Positions 49,583 to 57,723 of a DNA stretch of 64,000 nucleotides are shown here, piece by piece (position 1 is the first letter of the stretch; each line of letters opens with the position of its first letter). Under the pieces are notes generated by a model that searched no databases, was not told where the DNA came from, and saw only the letters and a list, made by a program, of their open reading frames with translations. This stretch comes from Spirochaetales bacterium (lineage in GTDB: Bacteria; Spirochaetota; Spirochaetia; UBA9216): contig JAEKNX010000004.1 of NCBI GenBank assembly GCA_016839055.1, positions 335,702 through 399,701 of the forward strand. The letters run 5' to 3'. The translations under genes were made by a program, and so were the position numbers.

Positions 49583-50917
49583 ATGGCTGAAAAAATAATT
49601 ATGCCCAAAACGGGTATGTCAATGGAAGAAGGCGTAATCATCGAATGGCTCGTAAAAGAGGGTGACCTCGTTGAGAAGGGTGACCCTGTAGCTGAAATAG
49701 AAACTGATAAGTCGACTATGGAACTTGAATCCGATTATGACGGAACTATTCTTAAGATTATTTATCCCGCCGGAACTACGGTTCCGGTTGTTAAAACTAT
49801 TGCGTGGATAGGAACCCCCGGTGAAGAGCTTCCAAAAGAGGAAGCAGTAGTTGCCTCCGAAGCACACAGTGCCGCCGCAACGACTACGGCAGTACCGGCA
49901 TCAGCACCAGTGGCTCTAAAGGCAGAGGCCTCCCGGGCCTCCATGGTTGGCGACAGAGTTAAGGCCACTCCGGCGGCCCGCCGCGCAGCCATAGAGAAGG
50001 GCGTGAGCCTTGAGGCCATCACGCCGAGCGGAAAGCATGGTGAAGTTCGTGAGGGTGATGTTCTCTCGGCTCCGAGTGTCAGTGCAACCCCGCTTGCCGC
50101 CAGGATAGCCGCTGATCAGCAGATTTCTCTGTCTGATGTTGCAGGTTCAGGCCACGGTGGAAAGGTCTTCAAGTCTGATCTTGCTATGCTAAGCGCCATG
50201 TCAGCCGCTGTTGCGGATGGTTTTGTTCCGAGCTATCAGGATGAGCTTGTTAAACTCACCGGTATTCAGAAGATTACCGGTAAAAGAATGTTTCAGAGTC
50301 ATTCTGAAATCCCGGTTGTTACAGAGAATGCAAAGGCTGATGTTACCGAGCTGCTGGCAGTAAGAAAGAGTCTTAATGAATCTCTTGGTTCTTCACTCTC
50401 TATCAATGATTTTGTGATGCTTGCAACCGCAAGGGCACTCCGGCTTAATCCGAGAATGAACTCGAGTCTTGCCGAAGGAGATCAGCTGCTGTATAAGGGC
50501 AGAATCAACCTCGGAATGGCGGTAGCAACTCCAAGGGGTCTTCTAGTCCCGGTAATAAATGATGCCGATATGTATTCAATTACGGGCTTTTCATCAGCGG
50601 CTAAACAGCTGGCAATGAAGGGTCGTGAGGGAAAGCTTCAGCCGAACGATATGGAAGGCGGAACATTTACGGTATCTAACGTAGGTATGTTCGGTGTAAC
50701 TGCCTTTACTCCGATAATCAATCAGCCTGAAGCCGGTATACTTGGCGTATGTGCAATTGAAGACCAGCTTAAAATGATCGATGAAAAAATTGTTAATAGA
50801 AAGATTATGGGTTTAAGTTTAACTTTTGATCATAGAATTGTAGACGGTGCCGAAGCGGCGGTTTTCATTAAAACCATCAAGGATTTTCTTGAAGCGCCTC
50901 TTACAATCCTCGCATAG
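49583..50917 (+). CDS. acoC: Dihydrolipoamide acyltransferase E2
   Basis: 444 residues. Lipoyl domain at the N-terminus with modified K43 in ETDKSTME; an Ala-rich linker; two peripheral-subunit-binding domains in tandem (ATPAARRAAIEKG, about 133, and ATPLAARIAADQQ, about 172), which is unusual since most E2 have one; then the catalytic domain with H416 in TFDHRIVDG. It forms the core of the complex and passes the acyl group to CoA. Linkers and double binding domain may alter E1/E3 loading. Confidence 0.9.
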   Translation: MAEKIIMPKTGMSMEEGVIIEWLVKEGDLVEKGDPVAEIETDKSTMELESDYDGTILKIIYPAGTTVPVVKTIAWIGTPGEELPKEEAVVASEAHSAAATTTAVPASAPVALKAEASRASMVGDRVKATPAARRAAIEKGVSLEAITPSGKHGEVREGDVLSAPSVSATPLAARIAADQQISLSDVAGSGHGGKVFKSDLAMLSAMSAAVADGFVPSYQDELVKLTGIQKITGKRMFQSHSEIPVVTENAKADVTELLAVRKSLNESLGSSLSINDFVMLATARALRLNPRMNSSLAEGDQLLYKGRINLGMAVATPRGLLVPVINDADMYSITGFSSAAKQLAMKGREGKLQPNDMEGGTFTVSNVGMFGVTAFTPIINQPEAGILGVCAIEDQLKMIDEKIVNRKIMGLSLTFDHRIVDGAEAAVFIKTIKDFLEAPLTILA

Positions 50918-50922
50918 GAGGA

Positions 50923-50941
50923 ACCCGCCGTCGTGGCGGGT
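50923..50941. repeat. Single intercistronic GC palindrome
   Basis: ACCCGCC-GTCGT-GGCGGGT, a perfect 7-bp stem between the E2 and E3 genes, immediately before the E3 ribosome site AAAAGGAG. Same GC module as in the larger arrays, without the long A/T-rich palindrome. Confidence 0.75.
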
Positions 50942-50958
50942 CTTAAAAGGAGTATTGA

Positions 50959-52368
50959 ATGGCTGAAAATAAATTTGATGTAGTAGTAATCGGCGGAGGC
51001 CCCGCCGGTTATGTTGCGGCAATTAAAGCCGCACAGATAGGCGCAAAGACAGCACTCGTCGAGAAGGATGTTCTCGGTGGAACCTGCTTGAATCGGGGCT
51101 GTATACCGACAAAGAATTTCCTCAAAAGCGCCGAGTTCCTCTATGAGATGGAAGAAGCCGCAGGCCGCGGTATCAGGCTTGAGAACTCCTCGTTCACAAT
51201 GGACATGCCGGCAGTGGTAAAGGCCAAGAACAAGGTAGTTAAAAAACTCACAGGCGGAGTTGGAGCCCTTCTTAAGGCCAACAAGGTTGAGGTATTTAAA
51301 GGTACGGGCGTCGCTCGCTCGGCAACTGAAGTCATCGTTAACGGCACAGATGTAATAAAGACCGGCGCGGTAATACTTGCCGGAGGATCTAAGGCTGTAA
51401 AACTTCCTATTCCGGGAGTAGAGAGCGAATTGGTTCTTACCAGTGATGAGATTTTAGATATTCAGGAAGTTCCCGAATCCCTTGCTATAATCGGCGGAGG
51501 CGTCATCGGAATTGAGATGGCTATGGTCTTCGCGGCCTTCGGCAGCAAGGTTACTATAGTCGAACTCGAGACAAGTATTCTTCCCTTCATGGAGAAGGAA
51601 GCATCCGATACCGTTTTGAAATCGCTGAAGAAGAAAGGCGTTAATGTGAAAACCGGTATCAAGCTTGATAAATTTGAGGAAACAAAAAACGGAATTAAGC
51701 TTGTTCTCGGAAACGGTGAAGTTGTTGAAGCGGACAAGGCCCTGCTGTCCATCGGACGTCAGGCTGATCTTAGCTGCGTTGAAGATCTTAATATTGAAAC
51801 CGAGCGGGGAAAGATTGTCGTTGATGATAAGATGGAAACCTCGGTCAAGGGGATCTTTGCTCCCGGTGATGTAAACGGACGAAAAATGCTCGCGCACGCC
51901 GCATTCAAGATGGGTGAAGTTGCCGCGGTTAACGCTGCCGCCTATGCGGGTGTAAAAAACAGTGAAGCTCCGGCAACAGCGGATATGCGTTTTGTACCTT
52001 CTGTAGTATATTCTATTCCGGAAGTAGCAAGTGTCGGATTATCCGAGGCTGAAGCCGCGAAAGAGCATGAGCTTGCTATCGGATATTTTCCCTTAGCCGC
52101 TAACGGCCGCGCGCTTGCAGCCGGTGCTCCCGAAGGATTTGTGAAGATAATTGCCGACAGTAAATACGGGGAAATGCTTGGTGTTCATATTGTCGGACAC
52201 GGTGCTTCTGAGATTATAAATGAGGCAGCGGCGCTTATGGCAATGGAGATTACAGTTCATGAGGTTTCCGAGATAATACACGGACATCCGTCTGTTTCTG
52301 AGGCTTTCATGGAAGCCGCGGCAGATTGTTTGGGCAGGTGTATTCATCTGCCCCCTAAAACAAAATAA
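50959..52368 (+). CDS. lpdA: Dihydrolipoamide dehydrogenase E3
   Basis: 469 residues. FAD motif VIGGGPAGYVAA, redox-active disulfide in GGTCLNRGCIPTK (C42/C47), NAD motif IIGGGVIGIEMA, FAPGDV, and the catalytic HGHPSVSEAF histidine-glutamate pair near the C-terminus (IIHGHPSVSEAF). It reoxidises the dihydrolipoyl group of E2 with NAD+. Last catalytic gene of the operon. The 3' end of the gene lies inside a perfect palindrome that spans its stop codon. Confidence 0.95.
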   Translation: MAENKFDVVVIGGGPAGYVAAIKAAQIGAKTALVEKDVLGGTCLNRGCIPTKNFLKSAEFLYEMEEAAGRGIRLENSSFTMDMPAVVKAKNKVVKKLTGGVGALLKANKVEVFKGTGVARSATEVIVNGTDVIKTGAVILAGGSKAVKLPIPGVESELVLTSDEILDIQEVPESLAIIGGGVIGIEMAMVFAAFGSKVTIVELETSILPFMEKEASDTVLKSLKKKGVNVKTGIKLDKFEETKNGIKLVLGNGEVVEADKALLSIGRQADLSCVEDLNIETERGKIVVDDKMETSVKGIFAPGDVNGRKMLAHAAFKMGEVAAVNAAAYAGVKNSEAPATADMRFVPSVVYSIPEVASVGLSEAEAAKEHELAIGYFPLAANGRALAAGAPEGFVKIIADSKYGEMLGVHIVGHGASEIINEAAALMAMEITVHEVSEIIHGHPSVSEAFMEAAADCLGRCIHLPPKTK

Positions 52369-52479
52369 AAATCGGTTATTTTTATTTTGTTTTTCGGAGT
52401 TTTTTGACAACTCATTGTTGAAAAACTCCATTCAAATCTAAGGTTGACTATCGAAGAAATCGCTGATTTTTCGATAGTC
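52357..52479. repeat. Palindrome array after the E3 gene, spanning the stop codon
   Basis: Three palindromes before the regulator gene: 52357-52394 (AAAACAAAATAAAAAT/ATTTTTATTTTGTTTT), which contains the E3 stop codon; 52396-52429 (GGAGTTTTTTGACAA/TTGTTGAAAAACTCC); 52446-52479 (GACTATCGAAGAAATC/GATTTTTCGATAGTC). Stems are 14-16 bp with one or no mismatch. The GC module of the other arrays is absent here. Confidence 0.8.
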
Positions 52480-52499
52480 TGTAAGGATTGTAATAATAT

Positions 52500-53435
52500 A
52501 TGCAGAGAAGCCGGGATGTTTTAGTAGAAATAGCAAGAAGATACTATATTGACTCATGTTCACAGCAGGAGATTGCTAAGGAATACAAACTCTCCCGGCC
52601 GACTGTTTCAAATATTCTGAAGCAGTGCCGCGAAGAAGGCATTGTCGAAATAAGAATAAGGGATGGTTCCACTTTTTCACGCGGACTTGGCGACAGGCTC
52701 CGCAACCGCTTCGGAATCCGTGAGGTGCTGATAGTACCGTCGAGCGGAGATCCGTCCGCTGTCCTGAGCCGTGCCGGGGCCGAAGCTGCCGCCTTTGCCA
52801 CAAGTGTAATTGAAGACGGCATGAAGGTCGGCATTGCCTGGGGAACATCGCTTTTTCAGATGGTTCACCATATGAAGCATCTCAACGTTGTCGATACCAG
52901 TGTAATCCAGCTCATGGGCGGCCTCGGCGCCAGTAACCCCCAGTATGACGGGGCTGACCTCGCCCGAGAGCTTTCCAAGCTGCTTAACGCCCGCTACTAT
53001 CCTCTGCAGTGCCCGGTTCTTGTTAAAAATATTGAAGTTAAAGAGATGCTCGCTTCGGAGAACGGAATCCGTGATACCCTCGAGCGGACAGGTAATCTCG
53101 ATATTGCATTTGTAGGACTCTCCTCGAATGATCCTGACAAGAGCGCACTGGTTAAGGCGGGTTTTCTTACCTATGATGAGGCTGAGGAAACAACTATGGC
53201 CGGAGCCGTCGGTCACATCTGCGGATACAGCTATGGTTCAGGCGGTGAAATGCTCGACCTCCCGGTTAATCACCGGATTATTGGAATAGAATTTGAAAAA
53301 CTAAAAACAATCCCCGAGAGGGTGGGCATTGCCTGTGGTGCCGAGAAGGCCGCCGCCATAAGGGCTGCGCTTGAAGCAAATCTCATTACAACTCTCATTA
53401 CCGATGAAGAAGCTGCGCTTAGAATACTTAGTTGA
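52500..53435 (+). CDS. SorC-family transcriptional regulator
   Basis: 311 residues. N-terminal HTH (QQEIAKEYKLSRPTVSNILK, about residues 22-42) and the SorC sugar-binding-like effector domain (GMKVGIAWGTSLFQMV at about 100, GLGASNPQYDGADLA, GAVGHICG). Members bind phosphorylated sugars or related effectors, and some control acetoin or central-carbon genes. Position at the end of the dehydrogenase operon, same strand, suggests it governs that operon, perhaps through the palindrome at 47231. Confidence 0.9.
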   Translation: MQRSRDVLVEIARRYYIDSCSQQEIAKEYKLSRPTVSNILKQCREEGIVEIRIRDGSTFSRGLGDRLRNRFGIREVLIVPSSGDPSAVLSRAGAEAAAFATSVIEDGMKVGIAWGTSLFQMVHHMKHLNVVDTSVIQLMGGLGASNPQYDGADLARELSKLLNARYYPLQCPVLVKNIEVKEMLASENGIRDTLERTGNLDIAFVGLSSNDPDKSALVKAGFLTYDEAEETTMAGAVGHICGYSYGSGGEMLDLPVNHRIIGIEFEKLKTIPERVGIACGAEKAAAIRAALEANLITTLITDEEAALRILS

Positions 53436-53800
53436 TGCAGCCGAAATCTTCTGAAGTTATAATAAACTCTATTTTTTAATTAAAGCCGATTATTCTCAAG
53501 AAGCCTTGTTTTACCCATGTACTATCAAAGCACCAGCTATGACTCTTTCCAGTGGATTAATATGATCCGGTTTTGTGTTATTTCGGGGAGGGATGGAGTG
53601 GTTTTTTTATATTCGAAAAAAACTAATTCTGGTTATAAAATTACTTCTGCGTTCTTGTTAAAAAAATCGAAATATTGGGGATTAAAAGATACAAGGCAAC
53701 GTTATTTTATAAAAAAAGCAAGAGAAGTACAATTAATATATCACTTGATTTTGTATAGTACAGGCGGATTTAAAATTGAAATCCTAGAGGATAAGATAAT
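53436..53800. other. AT-rich spacer with doubtful small open frame
   Basis: A frame of 95 codons at 53517-53804 touches the start of the next gene (ATGA), but it is very rich in Lys, Ile and Phe, has no ribosome site and matches nothing I know. I regard it as probably non-coding. GAGG at 53788-53791 can serve the methyltransferase-like gene that follows. Confidence 0.4.
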
Positions 53801-54840
53801 ATGAATTCATTAGAGCGTGTAACATTAACTTTGCAACATAAAGAAGCGGACTGTATACCAGTTTACCCATTGATTAATAGTGTATCTCGGAAAACTCTGG
53901 GTATTACCTATGAAGAATGGACCAAAGATATAAATGTGCGGAAGCTATTATCAAAGCCACTGATGAAATTGATGTCGATTGCATCTGTACTCTGGTAGAT
54001 TTATCAGTTGAAGCTTCAGACTGGGGTGCTAATCTTATTTATTTTGACAATCAGGCAGCCTGTCCAGAGCATGAGAAGCGATTATTGCAATCAGAAGCAG
54101 ATTATGAAAAGGTGAACGTGATTAATCCTAGAGAAACACGACGAATGAGTGAGCATATTGAGCTGGCACGGAAACTGTTTGAAGCACGAGGTGATGTCAA
54201 ACCGATTGTAGGTTTCATATTTGGGCCATTAGGTATTCTTGGAATGCTTCGAGGTCACGACTACCTTTTTATGGATCTTATGATGTATCCGGAAAAAGTC
54301 CAGGCAGCTCTACGAAATATTACTGAGACACTTAAAGAATTTATTCGTGGATTGGTTGAAGCAGGTTGTCATGCAATTATGTTTGACACTCTCTTTGCTT
54401 CAAAAAGTATTATGAGTAAGGATATGTGGGATGAATTTGAAGGAGTCTATATGGAAGAATTGGCTCAAGTCATTAGTGACAGTGGAGCGATGGTCATGAT
54501 TCATAATTGCGGTGATGGTGTTTACTTCGATGTTCAAGTGAAACGAATGGATCCTGTGCTTATTTCTTATATGCATATTCCTGATGACTGTGAAGATATG
54601 GCAGATATTAAGGAGAAATACGGAAAATCCATAACATTGATGGGGCATATTGATCCAGGCTGGCTGATGGTTGCAACGAAAGAAGAGCTGGAAGCTACTT
54701 GCAAAGAACAAATTGATGCCTACAAAAAGGATGGCGGATTCATATTGGCCACTGGTTGTGAATATCCTGCTGCTATGGATTTTGAATATGCAAAAACTAT
54801 GGTAAATGTTGCAAAGACATACGGAAAATATAATAAGTGA
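53801..54840 (+). pseudogene. MtaA/UroD-type corrinoid methyltransferase, frameshifted
   Basis: Two frames together make one protein of about 346 residues: the first 44 codons from ATG 53801 (MNSLERVTLTLQHKEADCIP) read in one frame, and from about 53934 to 54840 in another (CAEAIIKATDEIDVDCICTL). One missing base in ATAAAT at about 53930-53935 restores continuity. The zinc site is intact (HNCGDG, later ATGCEYP). This family (uroporphyrinogen decarboxylase fold; MtaA, CmuA) transfers methyl groups from methylcorrinoids. No corrinoid protein is adjacent. Base composition is AT-rich. Real frameshift versus sequencing error is unresolved. Confidence 0.8.
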
Positions 54841-54901
54841 GGAATTAACAGACTCTGCGCAGCCGTTTCGATATCTGTAATACTTAATACTTCAGGAAGT
54901 C

Positions 54902-55252
54902 CTAATTATCTCTCAGTATGGACACGATATAGATGTATCTAAGTATTTTATCAGCTGTATTTATAACATTATGGCTTGTATAGGGAGGACAGTAGGCATG
55001 ATTTCCCCAGCTTAGGCCAACAGAATTATAATCTTCAAAGATCATCTCTCCCTCTCCTTCCATTACTATTATCAGCTCTTCCTTGTTCTCTGTGTTATGA
55101 ATTCCAACTGACTCTCCAGGTTTAAGAGAAACCAGTCCTGATTTCATCTGTACTGTATCAGGCGGTCCTCCCAGTATTCTTTGGAATCCGTTTTTTTCCA
55201 TATTCACTTTGATAGATCTGGGTTCTAATTGAATTGTATCCGTTTTATCCAC
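54902..55252 (-). CDS. Small cupin-domain protein
   Basis: 116 residues, a single conserved beta barrel: GESVGIHNTENKEELIIVMEGEGEM (in two pieces, GESVGIHNTENKEE and VMEGEGEM) is cupin motif 1, with H and E ligands, and WGNHAYCPPYTSHNVIN gives motif 2 with the second histidine. Metal-binding sugar isomerase, epimerase or sensor roles are typical; function unknown. Convergent with the methyltransferase-like gene. ATG 55252 has GGAG upstream. Confidence 0.75.
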   Translation of the reverse strand: MDKTDTIQLEPRSIKVNMEKNGFQRILGGPPDTVQMKSGLVSLKPGESVGIHNTENKEELIIVMEGEGEMIFEDYNSVGLSWGNHAYCPPYTSHNVINTADKILRYIYIVSILRDN

Positions 55253-55332
55253 TTTCAGCTCCTGTTTAAATGGTAAAAAGAGATATGATCCCTGTCAATC
55301 AAAATTTTTTTAATTTCGCTCAAAGATAATAA

Positions 55333-55866
55333 TTATCCGGCCAAATGAATTAAATAAAGCCGCAGGTCGAATTCCATCTGGGAATAATCAGAAAGCATGT
55401 TATGGCAGAGCCTGTAGAAGGTTTTATTGTGTTCTTTCTCTTTCAGATGAGCCAGTTCATGGACGGCTATCATATAGAGAAAGTCGGCCGGGGCTTTTTT
55501 AAAGATTGATGCGATACGTATTTCACTCTTGGATTTCAGTTTATTCCCCTGAATCCGGGATACAAATGAGTGTAGTCCAAGGGCATTGTAGGCAGTTTCA
55601 ATACTGTCATCATAGAGTACCTTGTGAACCGGTGATGCCTTCTTCATGAAGGTTCTTTTTAGGTCCTGGATATAGGCAAAGAGTGCCTTGTTCGTAATAA
55701 TATGGTGCTTTTCGGGATATCGATCCTCAATATAGGAGCCCAGTTTTTTTTGCTCTATAAGTGACCCTACCTTAATAAGCACGTCATCCGGATATCCGGA
55801 AAGAAGTGAAAGATCTATGTCTGTTGATGCAGAAAGTAAATGGGAAACTGATTTTAACCGATTCAT
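55333..55866 (-). CDS. YgjP/DUF45-type zinc metallopeptidase
   Basis: 177 residues. HELAHLKEKEH near the C-terminus supplies the HExxH site and third histidine of the M48/WLM (YgjP) group, with the YMIAV strand before it. The N-terminal part is helical. Length is close to the family's usual 160-240. Substrate and role unknown; in some genomes it sits next to restriction systems, not here. Monocistronic. Confidence 0.8.
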   Translation of the reverse strand: MNRLKSVSHLLSASTDIDLSLLSGYPDDVLIKVGSLIEQKKLGSYIEDRYPEKHHIITNKALFAYIQDLKRTFMKKASPVHKVLYDDSIETAYNALGLHSFVSRIQGNKLKSKSEIRIASIFKKAPADFLYMIAVHELAHLKEKEHNKTFYRLCHNMLSDYSQMEFDLRLYLIHLAG

Positions 55867-56052
55867 TCAGCTAATCTCCTGTATAGAATATTGACATGAA
55901 AATATCATTTTATTCAGGAAGTTTAAAGTGATCTTGTTCATAGTTAGGTTAAGCCCTGTAACAGGGGAAAGTATTATTGAATATGCTAATTGGTGGGCTA
56001 AGATCCTGCTTTTACCGTTTTAAACATCTCTTAAATACCTGAAAACATCTAC

Positions 56053-56081
56053 TTTACGACCAAACATGATTATGTTATAGT
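56053..56081 (+). promoter_or_regulatory. Promoter of gntR-like gene with palindromic operator, leaderless
   Basis: TTTACG (56053-56058), 17 bases, TATAGT (56076-56081). The predicted start is at 56087-56088, the A of ATG 56088, so the mRNA would be leaderless; no ribosome site is visible upstream. The spacer contains AACAT-GATT-ATGTT (56063-56076), a perfect inverted repeat. Confidence 0.6.
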
Positions 56082-56087
56082 TTGTCC

Positions 56088-56813
56088 ATGGCAAAACTTC
56101 CAGCATACACAAAAGTATATAATCATTTAAAGGGCATGATAGCAAAGGGGGACTACCCCCTAGGTCATCTTCTGCCGTCCGAGCCCGAGCTTGAGAAACA
56201 ATTCGGAGTCAGCAGAACAACTATCCGTCGTGCCGTAGAGCTGCTCGCGCGGGCAGGCTATGTCGAGGTAAAGCAGGGACGGGGAACACTGGTCCTCGAT
56301 TATAATATCAATCAGAATATCAGCAAGATAACATCCATTTCGCAGACTCTTCTTAAGAAAGGTTATAATGTGCGCCCCCGTAAAATTCACATGGGTTACG
56401 TTGACGCCGATAAACTGATAGCAAATGCACTGGATATTGAGGAAGGAAGACAGGTAGTAAGGCTTCAGAGGGTGCAGCTGGCCGATGAAGTGCCCATTGC
56501 AATCATGGAGAACTATATAAATCCTGATATGGTGCAGGGTATAGATCGGTTTGACAACTCTTTTACCTCACTATATAAGCTCCTTGGAGATGAGTTTGAT
56601 ATCCATCTGGAGACTTCCATCGATAAGATTACCGCGAAGGTTGCCGACTTCATGGAGTCCGAGATGCTGCATATTTCGCCGGGCGCCGCATTAATTCTTA
56701 TGCGGCGTGTAACCTTTGCCGGCGGAATTCCTGTAACCTACGACCATCTCCGAATCAGGGCTGATAAATACCAGTTTGAAATAAACACTCAGGGAATCGT
56801 TAAAGATTTCTGA
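56088..56813 (+). CDS. GntR-family regulator (HutC subfamily, UTRA domain)
   Basis: 241 residues. Winged helix with LPSEPELEKQFGVSRTTIRRAVELL (key part FGVSRTTIRRAVELL, about 30-60) and GYVEVKQGRGT, then a UTRA effector domain (PIAIMENYINPD, about 140). Such regulators bind sugar phosphates or related ligands and usually repress. It begins a plus-strand block with deoC, an FGGY kinase and an SDR gene; a copy of its own promoter palindrome lies in the deoC promoter. It ends in a terminator. Confidence 0.9.
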   Translation: MAKLPAYTKVYNHLKGMIAKGDYPLGHLLPSEPELEKQFGVSRTTIRRAVELLARAGYVEVKQGRGTLVLDYNINQNISKITSISQTLLKKGYNVRPRKIHMGYVDADKLIANALDIEEGRQVVRLQRVQLADEVPIAIMENYINPDMVQGIDRFDNSFTSLYKLLGDEFDIHLETSIDKITAKVADFMESEMLHISPGAALILMRRVTFAGGIPVTYDHLRIRADKYQFEINTQGIVKDF

Positions 56814-56834
56814 GTTACGCAGGCTTTAACACTT

Positions 56835-56872
56835 AAAGGTATCTGAAACATCATTTCAGGTACCTTTTTTTT
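56835..56872 (+). terminator. Rho-independent terminator after the GntR-like gene
   Basis: AAAGGTATCTGAAA pairs with TTTCAGGTACCTTT (one G-U and no bulge), followed by six or more T, 20 bases after the stop. It separates the regulator from the catabolic genes, which have their own promoter. Confidence 0.85.
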
Positions 56873-56919
56873 GTCCTGAATCGCATGAATGTGGCCGTAA
56901 TGACACTGATGATATCCTC

Positions 56920-56947
56920 TTGACAGTTAAACATAATGATGTATAAT
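56920..56947 (+). promoter_or_regulatory. Strong promoter with operator for the deoC operon
   Basis: Consensus TTGACA (56920-56925), a 16-base spacer and TATAAT (56942-56947). AACAT-AATG-ATGTA (56930-56943) lies inside it and matches the palindrome in the gntR promoter in arms and spacing, so a bound repressor would block both. The best promoter by sequence in the window. Confidence 0.8.
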
Positions 56948-56988
56948 GATAAAACAACAAAGATAATAAACAATACAAGGATTAGAAA

Positions 56989-57696
56989 ATGCATCTAACG
57001 GTAAATGAAATACCGCGTTTAATAGATATCAGTGCAGTAAGAACCGATGTTCAGGTTAGTGAAATTAAACTCGTAGCCGAAATAGCTGTGAAGTATAATT
57101 TTGTCTGCGCATTTGCAATGCCGTGTTTTACCGGCATGCTGATAAATGAACTGAAAAGTTATGACTCGATCATGGTGGGGGGCGTTATAGGCTTTCCTTC
57201 CGGAGCAGACACTACCAGAATAAAGGTTGAAACCGCAAAGGAGCTGATAGCCCTCGGCTGCAGTGAGCTTGATATGGTGATAAATGTCGGAGAGCTGTTG
57301 TCGGGAAATTATGATGCAGTATACAGGGACATCAAAGCCGTTGTCGATACGGCAGGAGGGCTGCCGGTTAAATCGATTCTCGAAATATCATATCTTAATG
57401 ATGATGAGATAAAAACCGGAAGTAAGATTGCCGCCGATGCCGGAGTCTCTTTCGTGAAGACGGGGACCGGCTGGGCAGGAAAACCGACGACGGTAAATAC
57501 AATCGAGCTCATTAGGGAAGCAATCGGAGACAGAGCGCTCATAAAGGCCGCGGGGGGGGTGCGATCTCTTAAAGACCTTGAGGCCATGTACGCGGCGGGA
57601 TGTAGCAGGTTCGGCATAAGTGTCACCTCAGCTTTGAAGATTCTCGAAGAAGCTCATAAACGTGAAGGACTTCCTTTCAACGGCGGGATTTCTTAG
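56989..57696 (+). CDS. deoC: Deoxyribose-phosphate aldolase-type enzyme
   Basis: 235 residues of the DeoC class I aldolase family. The Schiff-base lysine is in SFVKTGTGWAG (about residue 158), with the second lysine in IKAAGGVR. Motif VIGFPSGADTTRIKVETA is intact. DeoC cleaves 2-deoxyribose 5-phosphate to acetaldehyde and glyceraldehyde 3-phosphate. Neighbours are a sugar kinase and a dehydrogenase rather than nucleoside genes, so the physiological substrate may be another sugar phosphate. ATG has AAGGAT upstream. Confidence 0.9.
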   Translation: MHLTVNEIPRLIDISAVRTDVQVSEIKLVAEIAVKYNFVCAFAMPCFTGMLINELKSYDSIMVGGVIGFPSGADTTRIKVETAKELIALGCSELDMVINVGELLSGNYDAVYRDIKAVVDTAGGLPVKSILEISYLNDDEIKTGSKIAADAGVSFVKTGTGWAGKPTTVNTIELIREAIGDRALIKAAGGVRSLKDLEAMYAAGCSRFGISVTSALKILEEAHKREGLPFNGGIS

Positions 57697-57723
57697 TCCG
57701 AAGATAATTATTAGGAGACAGGT

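Noticed and set aside
53517..53804. 95-residue protein ahead of the methyltransferase gene
   Set aside because: Very AT-rich, Lys/Ile/Phe-heavy, no ribosome site, no recognisable family, although its stop touches the next ATG.
53801..54000. Readthrough or selenocysteine as the reason for the split methyltransferase gene
   Set aside because: The first frame continues past the junction without a stop there; the match simply moves to another frame, so it is a frameshift and not a stop codon.
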